Part shown: piece by piece, positions 16,428-24,121 of the stretch
Layout: each line of letters begins with the position of its first letter
Position numbering within the stretch: position 1 is the stretch's first letter
Assembly (NCBI GenBank): GCA_963788975.1
Contig: CAWBIJ010000004.1
Coordinates: forward strand, 744,001-808,000
DNA from: VRUE01 sp963788975
GTDB lineage: Bacteria > Actinomycetota > Thermoleophilia > Solirubrobacterales > 70-9
Length of the DNA: 64,000 nucleotides
Direction: 5' to 3'
The notes under the pieces: generated by a model
Told to the model about the DNA's origin: nothing
What the model saw: the letters and a program-made list of their open reading frames with translations, nothing else
Databases searched by the model: none
Translations under genes and position numbers: made by a program

Positions 16428-17284
16428 GAAGGATTCGACGGGGTTGGGAGCTGTCCAAGAAGAGCTGGGGCCTGCTGCGGGAGAACCCCACCCTGCTGCG
16501 CTTCCCGCTCTACGGCGCGGCAGCGACCATCGTCTGCGCCGTGATCGTCGTCGGCCCGGGGCTCTACCTGATCGACGACGGCGAGGTCCTCCTCGGCGGG
16601 CCGCTGGCGGTGATCGGCTTCTACTTCCTGGCCCTGATCGGCTTCTACTTCAGCGTCGGCCTCGCCGCCACCGCCGACATGATCTTCCACGGCCGCGATG
16701 CGACCGTCTCCGACGGGCTCGCCGTAGCGCGCAGCCGCTTCTCCCAGATCGCGGGGTGGGCGGCGGTCTCGACCGTCGTCGGCCTGGTCCTCAGCGCGCT
16801 CGAGAACCAGGCCGGCATCTTCGGCCAGATCTTCAGCCGCCTGCTCGCGGTCGGCTGGTCGCTGATCACCTTCCTCGCCGCTCCGGTCGTCGCCCTGGAG
16901 GGCACCGGCCCGTTCGAGACGTTGAAGCGCTCCGGCGGCCTCTTCAAGTCGCGCTTCGGCGAGCAGGTGACCGGCAACATCGCGATCGGCGGCGCCGTCT
17001 TCCTCTTCGGGATCCTGCCCTCGATGCTCTTGATCGCCGCCGGCGTCCTGGTCTGGGCCTCCACCGGCTTCGTCGGCGCCCTGCTGGTCGTGCTCGGCGT
17101 GATCGGCTTCGCGGTCGCGGCGCTGATCAGCAGCGCCCTCAGCGGCATCTTCGGCGTGGCGCTCTACCGCTACGCCCTCGACGGCGAGGCGGTCGCCGGC
17201 TTCACAGCAGAGGAGTTCGAGTCCGCGGTGAAGAGCAAGGGCGGCCGCAATGCGCCACCGACCGCCACACCCGGCACCGTCTGA
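16424..17284 (+). CDS. Polytopic membrane protein (DUF6159-like)
   Basis: 286 aa with about six transmembrane segments (around 27-47, 61-83, 103-122, 132-155, 185-213 and 214-237). The pattern MRRIRRGWELSKKSWGLLRENPTLLRFP and the later VVALEGTGPFETLKRSGGLFKSRFGEQVTGN is typical of a widespread family of unknown function in Actinobacteria and Archaea. It is translationally coupled to the UbiB-like kinase gene. It may help handle membrane lipids; this is only inferred from the neighbour. Confidence 0.8.
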   Translation: MRRIRRGWELSKKSWGLLRENPTLLRFPLYGAAATIVCAVIVVGPGLYLIDDGEVLLGGPLAVIGFYFLALIGFYFSVGLAATADMIFHGRDATVSDGLAVARSRFSQIAGWAAVSTVVGLVLSALENQAGIFGQIFSRLLAVGWSLITFLAAPVVALEGTGPFETLKRSGGLFKSRFGEQVTGNIAIGGAVFLFGILPSMLLIAAGVLVWASTGFVGALLVVLGVIGFAVAALISSALSGIFGVALYRYALDGEAVAGFTAEEFESAVKSKGGRNAPPTATPGTV

Positions 17285-17290
17285 TCGCGC

Positions 17291-17434
17291 TTGCCTGAGC
17301 TCGAAGTCCGCAACCTGAGCAAGCGCTACGGCAGCCTCGGGCAGGTCAGCGGCGGGCTCGTCCTCGGGGCCTGGGCCGCAGCGCTCATCGCCCTCGGCAC
17401 CCTCTTGGTCTGCCGGCGCGACCTCAGCGAGTAG
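17291..17434 (+). pseudogene. Scar of a deleted ABC transporter (ATPase start fused to permease end)
   Basis: A 47-codon TTG-started frame. The first 15 residues, LPELEVRNLSKRYGS, match the start of an ABC-type ATPase just before its Walker A region. The remainder, GGLVLGAWAAALIALGTLL then VCRRDLSE, looks like the last transmembrane helix and Arg-rich C-terminus of an ABC-2-type permease. The Walker A, signature and Walker B regions are all missing. The simplest reading is an internal deletion from the 5' end of the ATPase gene to the 3' end of the permease gene. It overlaps the convergent gdpD end by 11 bp. Confidence 0.7.
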
Positions 17435-18164
17435 CCAGCTGCGCGAACAACCGCGGGTCGTTGGAGCAGAGCCCGGTGACACCGGCGGCGGCCAGCTCGC
17501 GCATCCGCTTCAGGTCGTCGACCGTCCAGGCGATCAGCTCGATCCCCGCCGCGCGTGTCACCTGTGCGAGGCGCTTGGTGACGATCTGGTGGTAGACCCA
17601 CATCGAGTCGACCCCCATCTCCGGTAGAGCGCGGGCGGCAATGCCGGGGAGGCGGCGACGCATAGTCACCAGTGCCGCCAGCATCGGCGCTCGCGCCCAG
17701 CGCTTCGAGGCCCAGTCCTTGGTCACCTTCGGGTAGGTCCAGCCGCGCCGCAGCCCCGGCTCCATCTCCCTGATCTTGGCCAGGGTCGAGAGCTCCATGG
17801 TCGAGATCATCGCCCGGCCCAGGAGGTCGCGCTCGCGCAGCGCCGCGACGATCTCCTCCTCGCGGCCCGGCAGCTTGATGTCGAGGTCGATCTCGACCTG
17901 GTCCAGCGGCGCCGCAAGGAAGGCGTCGAGCCCCTGCCCCAGGGTCAAGGGGGTGCGCCGCTCGGCGTCGTGCCAGTCGTGGGCGACGACCAGCGGCGTG
18001 CGCTCCGCCGCGGGCAGCTGTGGATGCCCATCCCGGGTCCAGAGCACATCGATCTCGATCGTGTCGACCTCCGCCTCGACCGCGGCGCGGAAGCTCTCCA
18101 CGGTGTTGCCGGGAGCGATCAGATCGGCCCCCTTGTGGCCGACCAGTCGCAGGCCGTCGGGCAT
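17424..18164 (-). CDS. Glycerophosphodiester phosphodiesterase
   Basis: 246 aa GDPD TIM-barrel enzyme that hydrolyses glycerophosphodiesters to glycerol-3-phosphate and an alcohol. Key residues: VGHKGADLIAPGNTVESF (catalytic His; the usual HRG is HKG here), TIEIDVLWTRDG with Glu and Asp metal ligands, VAHDWHDAERRTPL (second His), VEIDLDIKLPG, and AWTVDDLKRMRELAAAGVTGLCSNDP at the C-terminus. No signal peptide. Its ATG overlaps the prs stop (ATGA), so it is cotranscribed with glmU and prs. Confidence 0.9.
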   Translation of the reverse strand: MPDGLRLVGHKGADLIAPGNTVESFRAAVEAEVDTIEIDVLWTRDGHPQLPAAERTPLVVAHDWHDAERRTPLTLGQGLDAFLAAPLDQVEIDLDIKLPGREEEIVAALRERDLLGRAMISTMELSTLAKIREMEPGLRRGWTYPKVTKDWASKRWARAPMLAALVTMRRRLPGIAARALPEMGVDSMWVYHQIVTKRLAQVTRAAGIELIAWTVDDLKRMRELAAAGVTGLCSNDPRLFAQLATR

Positions 18165-19204
18165 CAGAAGAGCTGGTTCTCGCCGGCGAAGATCTCGGAG
18201 ACCGAGTCGTCGGTGAAGATGCGCCGGATCGAGTCGGCGAAGGTGCTCGCAGTGGAGAGCACGGTGATGTTGTCGGGGGCGCCGGGGCGCAGCGGGATCG
18301 TGTCGGTGACGACGATCTGCTCGATCCCCGAGTTCTCGAAGGCGAGCCGCTCGTAGGCAGGGCCGGAGAAGACGCCGTGTGTGGCGCAGGCGATTACCCG
18401 CGCCGCGCCCTCGTCGCGCACGGTCTGGGCCGCCGCGCAGAGGGTGCCGGCGGTGTCGATCATGTCGTCGACCAGAACCGCGGTCTTGTTCTTGACGTCG
18501 CCGACGACGTAGCCGATCTCGGCGACCTGCTGAGCGGGCCGCTCCTTCTCCATCACCGCCCAGTGGGTGCCGACGCGGCGGGCGAAGTTGCGCGCCGTCT
18601 TCACCCGGCCGGCGTCGGGCGAGACGATCACCAGCTCTTCGGTCAGGTGCTGGTCGGCGAACCACTGGGTCAGCATCGGCATCGCCGTCATGTGGTCGAC
18701 CGGGACGTGGAAGAAGCCCTGTACCTGGCCGGCGTGCAGGTCCATGGTGAGGACGCGGTCGACGCCGACTCCCTCCAGGCACTTGGCGACGATCCGCGCC
18801 GAGATCGGCTCGCGCGGCGCCGACTTCTTGTCCTGGCGCGCATAGCCGTACCAGGGCATCACGGCGATGATCCGGTGGGCGGAGGCGCCCTGCGCCGCGT
18901 CGATCATCGTCAGCAGCTCGATCAAGGAGTCGTTGGGAGTCATGCCGGTCTGCTCGTTGGCGCAGGTCGACTGCACGAGGAAGACGTCGGCGCCGCGGAT
19001 CGACTCCTCGTAGCGGCAGTAGACCTCGCCGTTGGCGAAGGTCTTCAGCGTCACCTGGCCGAGATCCATTTCAAGCTTGCCCGCGACCTTGGCGGCGAGC
19101 TCCATCGAGCTGCGGCCGCCGAAGACCATCAGCCGCTTCGAGTAGTCGTGCGTCATCGCGGTGGGTGCCACCGCCACTTCAGGACGCTCCTCGATCGTGC
19201 TCAC
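18164..19204 (-). CDS. prs: Ribose-phosphate pyrophosphokinase
   Basis: 346 aa. Makes PRPP from ribose-5-phosphate and ATP for nucleotide, His and Trp synthesis. Motifs: KRLMVFGGRSSMELAAKVA, FANGEVYCRYEESIRG, FLVQSTCANEQTGMTPNDSL, the ATP-binding YGYARQDKKSAPREPISARIVA, LTMDLHAGQVQGFF, VVSPDAGRVKTA, and the PRPP loop TAVLVDDMIDTAGTLC. The N-terminal tail of about 20 residues is longer than usual. GTG start overlapping glmU by 4 bp, the standard glmU-prs pair. Confidence 0.95.
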   Translation of the reverse strand: MSTIEERPEVAVAPTAMTHDYSKRLMVFGGRSSMELAAKVAGKLEMDLGQVTLKTFANGEVYCRYEESIRGADVFLVQSTCANEQTGMTPNDSLIELLTMIDAAQGASAHRIIAVMPWYGYARQDKKSAPREPISARIVAKCLEGVGVDRVLTMDLHAGQVQGFFHVPVDHMTAMPMLTQWFADQHLTEELVIVSPDAGRVKTARNFARRVGTHWAVMEKERPAQQVAEIGYVVGDVKNKTAVLVDDMIDTAGTLCAAAQTVRDEGAARVIACATHGVFSGPAYERLAFENSGIEQIVVTDTIPLRPGAPDNITVLSTASTFADSIRRIFTDDSVSEIFAGENQLF

Positions 19205-20595
19205 GCTTTTTGCTCCTCTTGCGTCTCCGCCGCCTTGCGCTCGGCGAATCCCTCGATGTTCCGCTGATCGTTCTCGCTCACCGCCAACGCCCCGTCGGGG
19301 ACGTCTTCCTTGACCACCGCGCCGGCGCCAGTGTAGGCGTTGTCGCCGACTTGTACCGGGGCGATGAGCATCGTGTCAACGCCGATACGGACGTTCTCGC
19401 CGATCTCAGTCCGGTGCTTGCGGAAACCGTCGTAGTTGGCGGTGATCGTGCCGGCGCCGAGGTTGCTGCCGGCGCCGACCTCGGCGTCGCCGACGTAGGC
19501 GAGGTGAGGAACCTTCGCCCCCTCGCCGATCCGCGAGTTCTTGACCTCGACGAAGGTCCCCGCCTTGGCACCGGGTTCCAGCAGGGCGCCGGGACGTAGG
19601 TAGGCGAAGGGGCCGACGGTGGCGCCGTCGCGCACCTCGCACTCGCTCAGATAGGAGTGCGGGACGGTGACGTCGTTGCCGAGGGTCGTGTCAGTCAAGG
19701 TGGTCAATGGCCCGACCACGCAGCCCGCGCCAACCGCGGTGCGACCGCGCAGGCTGGCGCCGGGCTCGATCCGGGTGTCGGCGCCGATCGTGACGCCGGC
19801 ATCGATCCAGGTCGAAGCCGGGTCAGCGACGGTGACGCCGGCGAGCATGTGGGCTTCGAGGATGCGACGGCGCGCCTCGGCCTCCGCTTCCGCCAGCTCG
19901 ACCCGATTGTTGACGCCCATCGTCACAGCGGGGTCGCGAGCGGGGTGCACGGTGACGCGGCGGCCAGCCTCACGCATCAGCGGCAACACGTCGCCGAGGT
20001 AGTACTCGCCCTGGGCGTTGTCGTTGCCGATCCGCTCCAGGGCGTCGGCGAGCGGTGCGGCGGCGAAGGCGTAGGTGCCGGTGTTGACCTCCTGGATCGC
20101 CAGCTCCTCCTCGCTGGCGTCGCCGGGCGCCTTGGACTCGACGATCCGTGCGAGGTCACCGGAGTCTTCGCGGACGATGCGGCCGTAGCTGCCTGGGTCC
20201 TCGAGCACGGCGGTCATCACCGTCGCCCCGGCATCCGCCTCGCGGTGCGCGTCGAGCAGCCCGGAGATCGTCTCCGCCGAGACCAGCGGGTGGTCGCCCG
20301 AGAGGACGACCACGGTCTCCCATTCGCGGATCAGCGGCAGTGCGGCGCGGAGCGCCCCGCCGGTGCCGTCCGGCTCGGGCTGGGTGACGATCTGGACCTG
20401 GTCCGGCAGGCCGCTGAGGAGATCGCGCTCAGGCGAGACGATCGCGGCAATCCGCCCGGCACCGGCCTCGCGCGCGGCGAGGATCGGCCAGGCGACCAGC
20501 GGTCGTCCGCAGAGGGGATGCAGCATCTTCGGCAGCGAGGAGCGCATGCGCGTTCCCTCGCCCGCCGCCATGACGAGCACAAGGGGAGAGCTCAC
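19201..20595 (-). CDS. glmU: Bifunctional N-acetylglucosamine-1-phosphate uridyltransferase / glucosamine-1-phosphate acetyltransferase
   Basis: 464 aa. Makes UDP-GlcNAc for peptidoglycan. The N-terminal nucleotidyltransferase has LVMAAGEGTRMRSSLPKMLH and VVLSGDHPLV. The C-terminal left-handed beta-helix acetyltransferase has GPFAYLRPGALLEPGAKAGTFVEVKNS and LGAGTITANYDG. The GTG at 20595 (MSSPLVLVMAAGEG) gives the family N-terminus. An upstream in-frame extension would run into repeat R2 copy 2 and is unlikely to be translated as part of the enzyme. Confidence 0.95.
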   Translation of the reverse strand: MSSPLVLVMAAGEGTRMRSSLPKMLHPLCGRPLVAWPILAAREAGAGRIAAIVSPERDLLSGLPDQVQIVTQPEPDGTGGALRAALPLIREWETVVVLSGDHPLVSAETISGLLDAHREADAGATVMTAVLEDPGSYGRIVREDSGDLARIVESKAPGDASEEELAIQEVNTGTYAFAAAPLADALERIGNDNAQGEYYLGDVLPLMREAGRRVTVHPARDPAVTMGVNNRVELAEAEAEARRRILEAHMLAGVTVADPASTWIDAGVTIGADTRIEPGASLRGRTAVGAGCVVGPLTTLTDTTLGNDVTVPHSYLSECEVRDGATVGPFAYLRPGALLEPGAKAGTFVEVKNSRIGEGAKVPHLAYVGDAEVGAGSNLGAGTITANYDGFRKHRTEIGENVRIGVDTMLIAPVQVGDNAYTGAGAVVKEDVPDGALAVSENDQRNIEGFAERKAAETQEEQKA

Positions 20596-20644
20596 CCAGA
20601 GATCGTAGTCCCCGGCGCATGGATCCTGCCTCATAAGCGCAAAG

Positions 20645-20736
20645 CGCACGGGTCCTGTCGCCGCAGGGGACCCACCGCCCCTTCCGGTAGCTAAAGCTTC
20701 CTCAGGGGCGGTCCCCCCTGCGACGCCACCCGTGCG
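20645..20736 (-). repeat. R2 structured palindromic repeat, copy 2
   Basis: Outer arms CGCACGGGT (20645-20653) and ACCCGTGCG (20728-20736) pair perfectly. The core between them is nearly identical, on the minus strand, to 3622-3695, including GAAGCTTTAGCTACCGG and the 8-bp GC helix. The outer helix sequence is unrelated to copy 1 beyond its inner GGGT/ACCC, yet is fully paired. It fills most of the 212-bp gap between glmU and the HdeD-like gene. Confidence 0.85.
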
Positions 20737-20807
20737 ACAGCCGCGCCAACAGACGCAGCCACCCACGACCTACCGGCAACCCTCCTTCGAGCGCGCTTCG
20801 CCTGAAC

Positions 20808-21377
20808 TCAGGCGCGAGCGAGGTCCCGGCCGACCAAAGCGACGCTGACCAGAGTCCAGCCGACGAAGATCAGGTCGATGCCGACCAGGAGGCCGATAGC
20901 CCAGTCGGCGGAGCTGGGAAGCTCGGCCAGGACGAGGATCCCGATCAGCAGGCCGGCGATGCCGCTGAGACCGACCAGGCCGGCGCCCTGCTGCCCGCGG
21001 GCGGCGAAGGCGACTGCGATCCGCGTCAGGCCCATGAAGAGGAAGTAGATGCCGAGCACGATGGTCAGAGTCAGCGTTCCGTTGTGGGGCTCGACGATCA
21101 GCCAGAGCCCGACGACTACGGTCAGCAGCGCCCAGAGCAGGCGCAGCACGACCGTCCCGATCGAGTGCGCGGCGAAGGCAGCGGCGACCAGAAAGGCACC
21201 AACGATGACCAGGATCCAGCCGATGAAGATCGCCGTCCCGACCGAGGCGACGGCCGGCACCAGGATCGCCACGCAGCCGATCAGGATCGCCAGGATCCCG
21301 ATCGCCATCAGAGCCTTCCAGGTGCGCCTCAGCCCCTCACGCACCTCCGGGTCCATCGCCGCTCCACCCATCTCCAT
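20808..21377 (-). CDS. HdeD/DUF308-family membrane protein
   Basis: 189 aa with six hydrophobic helices in three repeated pairs (about 22-40, 43-65, 71-91, 97-117, 128-149 and 157-180), matching the HdeD/DUF308 architecture. Characteristic is the repeated pattern of a helix followed by a Gly-rich second helix ending in a basic loop (GIYFLFMGLTRIAVAFAARG). HdeD is linked to acid resistance in enterobacteria; the role here is unknown. The start could be ATG 21377 or ATG 21356. It stands alone, upstream of repeat R2. Confidence 0.82.
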   Translation of the reverse strand: MEMGGAAMDPEVREGLRRTWKALMAIGILAILIGCVAILVPAVASVGTAIFIGWILVIVGAFLVAAAFAAHSIGTVVLRLLWALLTVVVGLWLIVEPHNGTLTLTIVLGIYFLFMGLTRIAVAFAARGQQGAGLVGLSGIAGLLIGILVLAELPSSADWAIGLLVGIDLIFVGWTLVSVALVGRDLARA

Positions 21378-21441
21378 GAGACGACCCTAGGCGCCTCTCC
21401 GGACGCGATCACCCCCCTTTCGTCGCTAGGCTCGGAGTCGA

Positions 21442-21514
21442 TCCGGGGTGGTGTAATCGGCTAGCACGCCAGGTTTTGGTCCTGGAAGCGGGGGTTCGAG
21501 TCCTCCCCCCGGAG
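21442..21514 (+). tRNA. tRNA-Gln (anticodon TTG)
   Basis: Cloverleaf: acceptor TCCGGGG (21442-21448) with CCCCGGA (21507-21513), anticodon stem CCAGG/CCTGG around loop TTTTGGT (anticodon TTG), T-arm GGGGG-TTCGAGT-CCTCC. The discriminator base is G, followed by CC but then T, so CCA is not encoded. It is the only complete tRNA recognised in the window. Confidence 0.95.
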
Positions 21515-21525
21515 CCTCACAGGAT

Positions 21526-22304
21526 TTAGCCGGCATCGAGCGTTTGCTCGATCCTCTCCAGCGTGGCGCTCAGTTCGTCTTCGAGCTGGCTCCAGGTGAT
21601 CCTGACCGTCCGATAGCCGGCAGCCGCCAGGATCTGATCCCGCCAGCGGTCGCGGTGAAAGGCAGCAAGCGTCCGGTGCGTCTTCGCCCCGTCTGTTTCG
21701 ACGATGAGCCGCTGCTCTTCCCAAAGGAAGTCGACCGCGGCCGGTCCTCGCCGAGACTGCGCCATGGCTCGAGGATCGCACGAAGGCGCGGTGCTCCCCG
21801 GCGGCGACTCCGACTCAGAACTCGATCGATGTCCTCAATGTCGAGGAGCCGGAGCACCGCGGCCTGCTCGACCAGCCCTCGCATCGATCTGTCTCCCAGC
21901 CTTCCCGCAAGATCCACCAACGTCCTGGCCACACTGGTACTGGGAATTCCATCGCGTCGATCGGCTTCGATCTCTGCCACCGAAGACCGGTGCCAGCGCA
22001 CTCCGTCGATCTTCCTGCCGCCCTGACGACGAGATGTGACGTCGATTAGAACCGGCTGCTTCTGCCAGAGCCCGAGCAGCTCGGCGGCGCTGCCGTGAGA
22101 GACAACCGCGCCCTCCCCGCAAGCGAGCACCGCCGCCTGCATCTGCCCGCGCCGCCCGATGGCGCGATGGCCGACCGCGAACACGCCTCGCAGAATGGGG
22201 TGCAGTCCCCCAGCCGCCACGCGGGTGGCGATCATCCGATCGGTCAAGCCAAGCTTGCGCAACTGGTGCCTGGATACGACCCCATGCTGCTGAGCAGCCA
22301 GGGC
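21526..22304 (-). pseudogene. Broken AbiEi-like / DUF559 endonuclease-fold protein gene
   Basis: Two frames together resemble the common actinobacterial protein with an N-terminal AbiEi-type winged helix and a C-terminal Vsr-like DUF559 nuclease domain. The N-terminal part (from about 22304; HGVVSRHQLRKLGL, GGLHPILRGVFAVGH, ARTLVDLAG) continues to LRAILEPWR near 21770. The nuclease part (AAVDFLWEEQRLIVETDGAKTH) is in another frame, 21765-21526. About 30 residues usually found between the two are missing, so there is both a deletion and a frameshift. No good start codon is seen. The 3' end lies 12 bp from tRNA-Gln. Confidence 0.75.
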
Positions 22305-22327
22305 CGAAACAGGGGGCCCCTTCCCTC

Positions 22328-22368
22328 GGGTGTTCCTTCTGTCCCTTATAGGTACATAAGGAACACCC
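22328..22368. terminator. 11-bp perfect palindrome downstream of the PucR gene
   Basis: Arms GGGTGTTCCTT (22328-22338) and AAGGAACACCC (22358-22368) enclose 19 nt. It lies 50 bp beyond the stop of the PucR-type gene and just upstream of the broken AbiEi-like gene. There is no T-tract, so it may be a factor-dependent terminator, an operator, or another small palindromic repeat. Confidence 0.45.
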
Positions 22369-22418
22369 GAAGCGATCTCTCCCCTTCGAATTCGCCCCGG
22401 CCCGGAGAGGTGCTCTGG

Positions 22419-23633
22419 CTACTCCTCCGAGGTGCGGGGGACTTTGCCGGCTTCGGCGCCGGGCTCGAAGGCTGGGCCGCGGGGGGAGGCGATGCCGAGG
22501 ACTCGCATGGCCTTGAGGCCGAGGCCGAGCTTCTCGCGGCCCTCGGTGGCGGAGACGTCATGGCCGCAGAGCTCGCGCACCCGCTCGAGCCGGTAGCGGA
22601 TCGTGTGGCGATGGGTGAAGAGCTGTTTGGCGGTGGCGGCGACGTTGCCGTCGTTGTCGAGGTAGGCCTCGACCGTCGTCACCAGCTCGGTCTCGTACTG
22701 GTCGTCGTAGGCGGAGAGCGGCTCGATCGTCTCGGCGTAGAAGCGCTCCAGCTCTCGCGGATCCTCGCTCATCGCCCCCAGCAGCAGTCGGTAGGCACCG
22801 GTGTCCTCGAAGGCGAGCAGCGCCTGGCCCTCCGCTTCACCGACGTTGAGCGCCAGCCTCGCCTCGTTGCTGGAGCGGTAGAGGTCGACTGGATCGGCGG
22901 CGCGCCGGCTGCAGCCGATCGTCATGTGGAAGCCGGAGAGGCTGTCCTCAAGCTCGCGTACCAGCCCGGCGGCGGCCCGGGCGAGACGCTCGTCGTCCTC
23001 GGCGGGGACGATCGCGGCGATCTCGACCGCCGCTTCGCCGCCATCTGCGGTGCTGGCCAGCGCCCCGGGGGCAAGCGAGCGCAGCGCCCGCATAGCCAGC
23101 GTCATCACCCTGGCCCGCCACTCGCCGGCCTGGGCGGCGCGCGGCGCCGCGCGGAGGATCACCACGCCGGCGCCCTTCTCCAGGTCGGCGCCCATCTCGG
23201 CCGCGCGCGCGACGATGTCGCCGCGGTCGGTCACCTCACGGCCGAGGACCGCGGCGACGAAGGCACTCGCGACCTCCTCGCTCTCCCACTCGGGCGAGCG
23301 CGAGCGCTCCAGCTCCAGCGCCAGCAGGGTCGCCACCATGCGGGCGATCGCCGGCTCAGGGGGCGCTTTGGCGCGGTAGCGAAGCTCCCCCACCGCCTCC
23401 CCGGCCACCAGCAGCTCGACCGTGGTCACATCCTCGCCCCCGGCGAGCAGCTTCTGCTCCTGATCGGAGGAGGCGCCCGCGACGGCGAGCACCGCGCTGG
23501 AGCGGTCGATCAGGGCGACGCTGGCGTCGAGCACCTTGGCCGCTGCCCGCGCAACCGCGGGCAGCCCCGCTCCTGACTCGACCGCCTCGGCGACCGCGTC
23601 GAGCGTTCCCGTCTGCTGCGAGGGCGCTGTCAC
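22419..23633 (-). CDS. PucR/CdaR-family transcriptional regulator
   Basis: 404 aa. A GAF-like N-terminal sensor region (about 20-130) is followed by a central GGDEF-like/CdaR region (about 150-290), then the PucR C-terminal helix-turn-helix: TVEAYLDNDGNVAATAKQLFTHRHTIRYRLERVREL. Such proteins control purine, sugar-acid or amino-acid catabolic genes, usually near their own locus, but no obvious target operon adjoins it. The effector is unknown. The promoter side contains a hairpin at 23650-23680. Confidence 0.88.
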   Translation of the reverse strand: MTAPSQQTGTLDAVAEAVESGAGLPAVARAAAKVLDASVALIDRSSAVLAVAGASSDQEQKLLAGGEDVTTVELLVAGEAVGELRYRAKAPPEPAIARMVATLLALELERSRSPEWESEEVASAFVAAVLGREVTDRGDIVARAAEMGADLEKGAGVVILRAAPRAAQAGEWRARVMTLAMRALRSLAPGALASTADGGEAAVEIAAIVPAEDDERLARAAAGLVRELEDSLSGFHMTIGCSRRAADPVDLYRSSNEARLALNVGEAEGQALLAFEDTGAYRLLLGAMSEDPRELERFYAETIEPLSAYDDQYETELVTTVEAYLDNDGNVAATAKQLFTHRHTIRYRLERVRELCGHDVSATEGREKLGLGLKAMRVLGIASPRGPAFEPGAEAGKVPRTSEE

Positions 23634-23650
23634 CCCGCAATTATGGGCGA

Positions 23651-23680
23651 GGCGGGTGCTTTTGCCGCAAGAAACCCGCC
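23651..23680. terminator. Hairpin between the small membrane protein and pucR-like genes
   Basis: Stem GGCGGGT (23651-23657) with ACCCGCC (23674-23680), and a further short inner pairing around TTGCCGCAA. It lies after the stop of the 85-aa gene and before the regulator gene, both on the minus strand. No clear T-tract follows, so termination is only suggested. Confidence 0.4.
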
Positions 23681-23693
23681 GGGCAGGCCGGGC

Positions 23694-23951
23694 TCAGCCG
23701 AGCAGGTTGACGAGCTCGTCGTAGTAGTAGACGACCGCGAGGCCGGCGACGACGCCGATCAGGACCAGGGCGACGAGGACGAAGATCGAGAGCACTCCGG
23801 CCGCAGCCTTCTCCCAGACCCGGCCGTAGGAGCTGACCGCGGGGACGAAGATCAGACCGACGAAGGCGACCAGGCTGACGATCCCGGCCGCCACGAACAG
23901 CAGGTACTCATCCTCGATCTTCTGAAGCGCCAGCAGGAGCACCGAGGGCAT
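23694..23951 (-). CDS. Small two-helix membrane protein
   Basis: 85 aa. Two hydrophobic helices at about 17-40 and 50-75, separated by a short loop SSYGRVWEKAA, with polar ends (IEDEYL before, YYYDELVNLLG after). No family recognised; the pattern resembles small actinobacterial hypothetical membrane proteins. ATG start at 23951. Repeat R3 copy A begins 11 bp upstream, so its promoter would lie in or beyond that element. It is on the same strand as the DedA-PAP2 gene and may be read from it. Confidence 0.65.
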   Translation of the reverse strand: MPSVLLLALQKIEDEYLLFVAAGIVSLVAFVGLIFVPAVSSYGRVWEKAAAGVLSIFVLVALVLIGVVAGLAVVYYYDELVNLLG

Positions 23952-23961
23952 TCTGCCGCAA

Positions 23962-24121
23962 GGGTCCGTCTGAAGGCCAGCGTGTGCGGCTGGCGAGCGC
24001 CGGACCAAGCGGGGCGAGGACGCAGGGAGGCCGAATAGCAGGGCTATTTGGCCGACTGAGGACGCTGCACCGCGCTGTGTCCGCCGCCACCAGGCGTGCG
24101 CGGTGCTCTTCTGACGGACCC
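23962..24121 (+). repeat. R3 structured palindromic repeat, copy A
   Basis: 160 nt. Outer arms 23962-23975 and 24108-24121 pair at 13 of 14 positions. The apex is an 11-bp stem GGCCGAATAGC (24029-24039) with GCTATTTGGCC (24043-24053). Core strands GAGGACGCAGGGAG and CGACTGAGGACGC flank the apical stem and recur in copies B (57406-57554, minus strand) and C (52738-52827). The 3' end of the DedA-PAP2 gene (stop at 24044) lies inside the element. Confidence 0.85.

Noticed and set aside
20596..20766. An N-terminal extension of GlmU starting at 20766
   Set aside because: The extension is encoded by repeat R2 copy 2 and lacks GlmU similarity. GTG at 20595 gives the family start.
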